From Thermoplasmatota archaeon (GTDB lineage Archaea > Thermoplasmatota > Thermoplasmata > RBG-16-68-12 > JAGMCJ01): a stretch of 6,887 nt of DNA. Each line of letters begins with the position of its first letter. Positions within the stretch are counted from its first letter, which is position 1. This document shows, piece by piece, positions 5,632 to 6,887 of this stretch. The DNA is taken from positions 1 through 6,887 of the forward strand of contig JAJISH010000318.1 of assembly GCA_022848825.1 (NCBI GenBank), read 5' to 3'. Both the position numbers and the translations under genes were made by a program. A model generated the notes under the pieces. That model was not told where the DNA came from. It saw only the letters and a list, made by a program, of their open reading frames with translations, and made no database searches.

Positions 5632-6887
5632 ATGGGAAAGACAATAACAATTCAACCTGTAACGAGAATCGAGGGACACGCGAAGATAACTGTTCAGCTC
5701 GACGACGCAGGGAATGTCGCCGACAGCCTGGTGCAGGTCGTGGAGACACGCGGCTTTGAGAAATTCTGCATCGGACGGCCTGTCGAGGAGATGCCGAGAA
5801 TCACTACTCGAATATGTGGTGTGTGCCCGTGGTCACACCATCTCGCGTCGGCAAAGACAACGGATGGCATATTCGGCGTCGAGATCCCCAGCGCAGGTAA
5901 GAAGCTGAGGGACCTGTGCAACAGCACCGCATTCTGCGAGGAGCACATACTTCATTTCTATTTCCTCGCGGCTCCGGACTTCGTCATGGGACCGGATGCA
6001 GATTACTCGGTGCGAAATGTCATAGGTATCGCCAAGGCCAATCCGGACCTCGGCAGGAAGGTAGTCCGGGTACGACACCTCGCCGGCAAGATGCTGGAGG
6101 TTTTGGCCGGAAAGCCCATTCACCCCACAGCGGCAGTTCCTGGCGGTTTCAGCAAGCCTCTGCTCGAGGGCGAGAAGGAAGACCTCAAGAAGATGGCGGA
6201 GGAAGTCCTCGACCTGGCCAAGTTCTCGATCAAGTTCGCGAAGGAAGACCTCTTCCCGAAGTACCTCGACGCTGTCAATACCTTGGGCGTCATCAAGACT
6301 GGATTCCTCGGAACCGTGACCGATGACGGGACGATGGACCTGTACGATGGCAAGCTCAGGATGATGCAGCCGGACGGTAGCTTCGAGGACTTTGCGTATG
6401 AGCAGTACAAGGACTACATATCCGAGCACGTCGAACCCTGGACCTATCTGAAGTTCCCGTACATGAAGAAGGCAGGGAAGCTCGACATGGACCTGGACAA
6501 CCCCGTCGGCGTCTACAGGACGAACACGCTTGCGAGGATTAACGTGGTGGACAGGATCTCAACGCCGCTCGCACAGGCAGAGCTCGAGTACTTCCGAAAT
6601 GAGTTCGGGAGGCCCGCCCAGCAGACACTGCTGTACAACTGGGCACGGCTCATTGAGCTCCTCTACAATGCAGAGCACATCGTCGACCTGCTGAACGACC
6701 CGGAGATCACAAGCACGGACACGAGGGTGAAGGTCGAACCGAGGGCAGCGAAAGCAATCGGCTGTGTGGAAGCACCCCGAGGAACGCTCATCCATGAATA
6801 CGAGACAGATGAGAAGGGCTTGATCACGGATGTCAACCTTGTCGTGGGAACGACGCACAACAACGCCCCGATCAACATGTCCGTGAA
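5632..6887 (+). CDS. mvhA: F420-non-reducing [NiFe]-hydrogenase large subunit (MvhA), 3' end off the window
   Basis: Catalytic subunit that activates H2 at the NiFe(CN)2CO centre. 418 codons are visible and the frame stays open to the right edge; family members usually run a few dozen residues further. The N-terminal motif RIEGH (12-16) and the first nickel-ligand pair RICGVC (Cys62 and Cys65, followed by PWSHH) are intact. The second pair, DPCxxC, and the tail cut by the maturation protease would lie beyond the edge and cannot be checked. FEKFCIGRPVEEMPRITTR before the first pair is typical of group 3 Mvh/Frh/Vhu enzymes. The ATG at 5632 follows a consensus ribosome binding site that overlaps the mvhG stop. 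The probable partners are the HdrB/HdrC and protease genes transcribed divergently upstream. Assignment to the Mvh subgroup rather than F420-reducing Frh rests on the Hdr neighbours and on overall resemblance. Confidence 0.93.
   Translation, partial: MGKTITIQPVTRIEGHAKITVQLDDAGNVADSLVQVVETRGFEKFCIGRPVEEMPRITTRICGVCPWSHHLASAKTTDGIFGVEIPSAGKKLRDLCNSTAFCEEHILHFYFLAAPDFVMGPDADYSVRNVIGIAKANPDLGRKVVRVRHLAGKMLEVLAGKPIHPTAAVPGGFSKPLLEGEKEDLKKMAEEVLDLAKFSIKFAKEDLFPKYLDAVNTLGVIKTGFLGTVTDDGTMDLYDGKLRMMQPDGSFEDFAYEQYKDYISEHVEPWTYLKFPYMKKAGKLDMDLDNPVGVYRTNTLARINVVDRISTPLAQAELEYFRNEFGRPAQQTLLYNWARLIELLYNAEHIVDLLNDPEITSTDTRVKVEPRAAKAIGCVEAPRGTLIHEYETDEKGLITDVNLVVGTTHNNAPINMSV

Noticed and set aside
5833..6429. 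Reverse open frame of 198 codons opposite mvhA
   Set aside because: Antisense shadow; MvhA motifs and unbroken frame are on the forward strand.

Overview
The window reads as archaeal DNA, probably euryarchaeal in the broad sense (Thermoplasmatota-like is my best guess, with low confidence). BRE/TATA-like boxes lie at the right distance upstream of several starts. Ribosome binding sites match the GGAGGTGA type. The gene content is an Mvh/Hdr-type hydrogenase and heterodisulfide reductase module plus a small Lrp/AsnC regulator. By eye the G+C content is in the mid-50s, with AT-richer intergenic stretches. No RNA gene, CRISPR array, insertion sequence or phage gene was seen.

Left part (1-2104): an NADP-type malic enzyme runs leftwards off the window edge. 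It is divergent from an Lrp/AsnC regulator gene that runs rightwards. The roughly 270-base gap between them holds a well-formed promoter for the malic enzyme, a weaker one for the regulator, and repeated GTCAA half-sites that could be an operator.

Middle part (2190-4461, all leftward): in order of transcription this holds a [NiFe]-hydrogenase maturation protease (GTG start), an unrecognised acidic 69-residue protein, then hdrC and hdrB, which overlap by an ATGA. hdrC has its own TATA box. The regulator gene and hdrB converge on an 86-base gap that holds a 12-base perfect palindrome and a short hairpin.

Right part (4462-6887, rightward): a 239-base divergent control region holds a perfect 6-5-6 inverted repeat and a TATA box. 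It is followed by mvhG (hydrogenase small subunit, TTG or GTG start) and mvhA (large subunit, cut by the right edge).

Together, MvhA/MvhG would oxidise or produce H2 and HdrB/HdrC would handle a disulfide or disulfide-like substrate. In the known complex they are linked through MvhD and the flavin subunit HdrA, neither of which is in this window. The protease would mature MvhA by removing its C-terminal tail once nickel is inserted. The presence of hdrBC alone does not prove methanogenesis. The most novel item is the small unknown protein between the protease and hdrCB.
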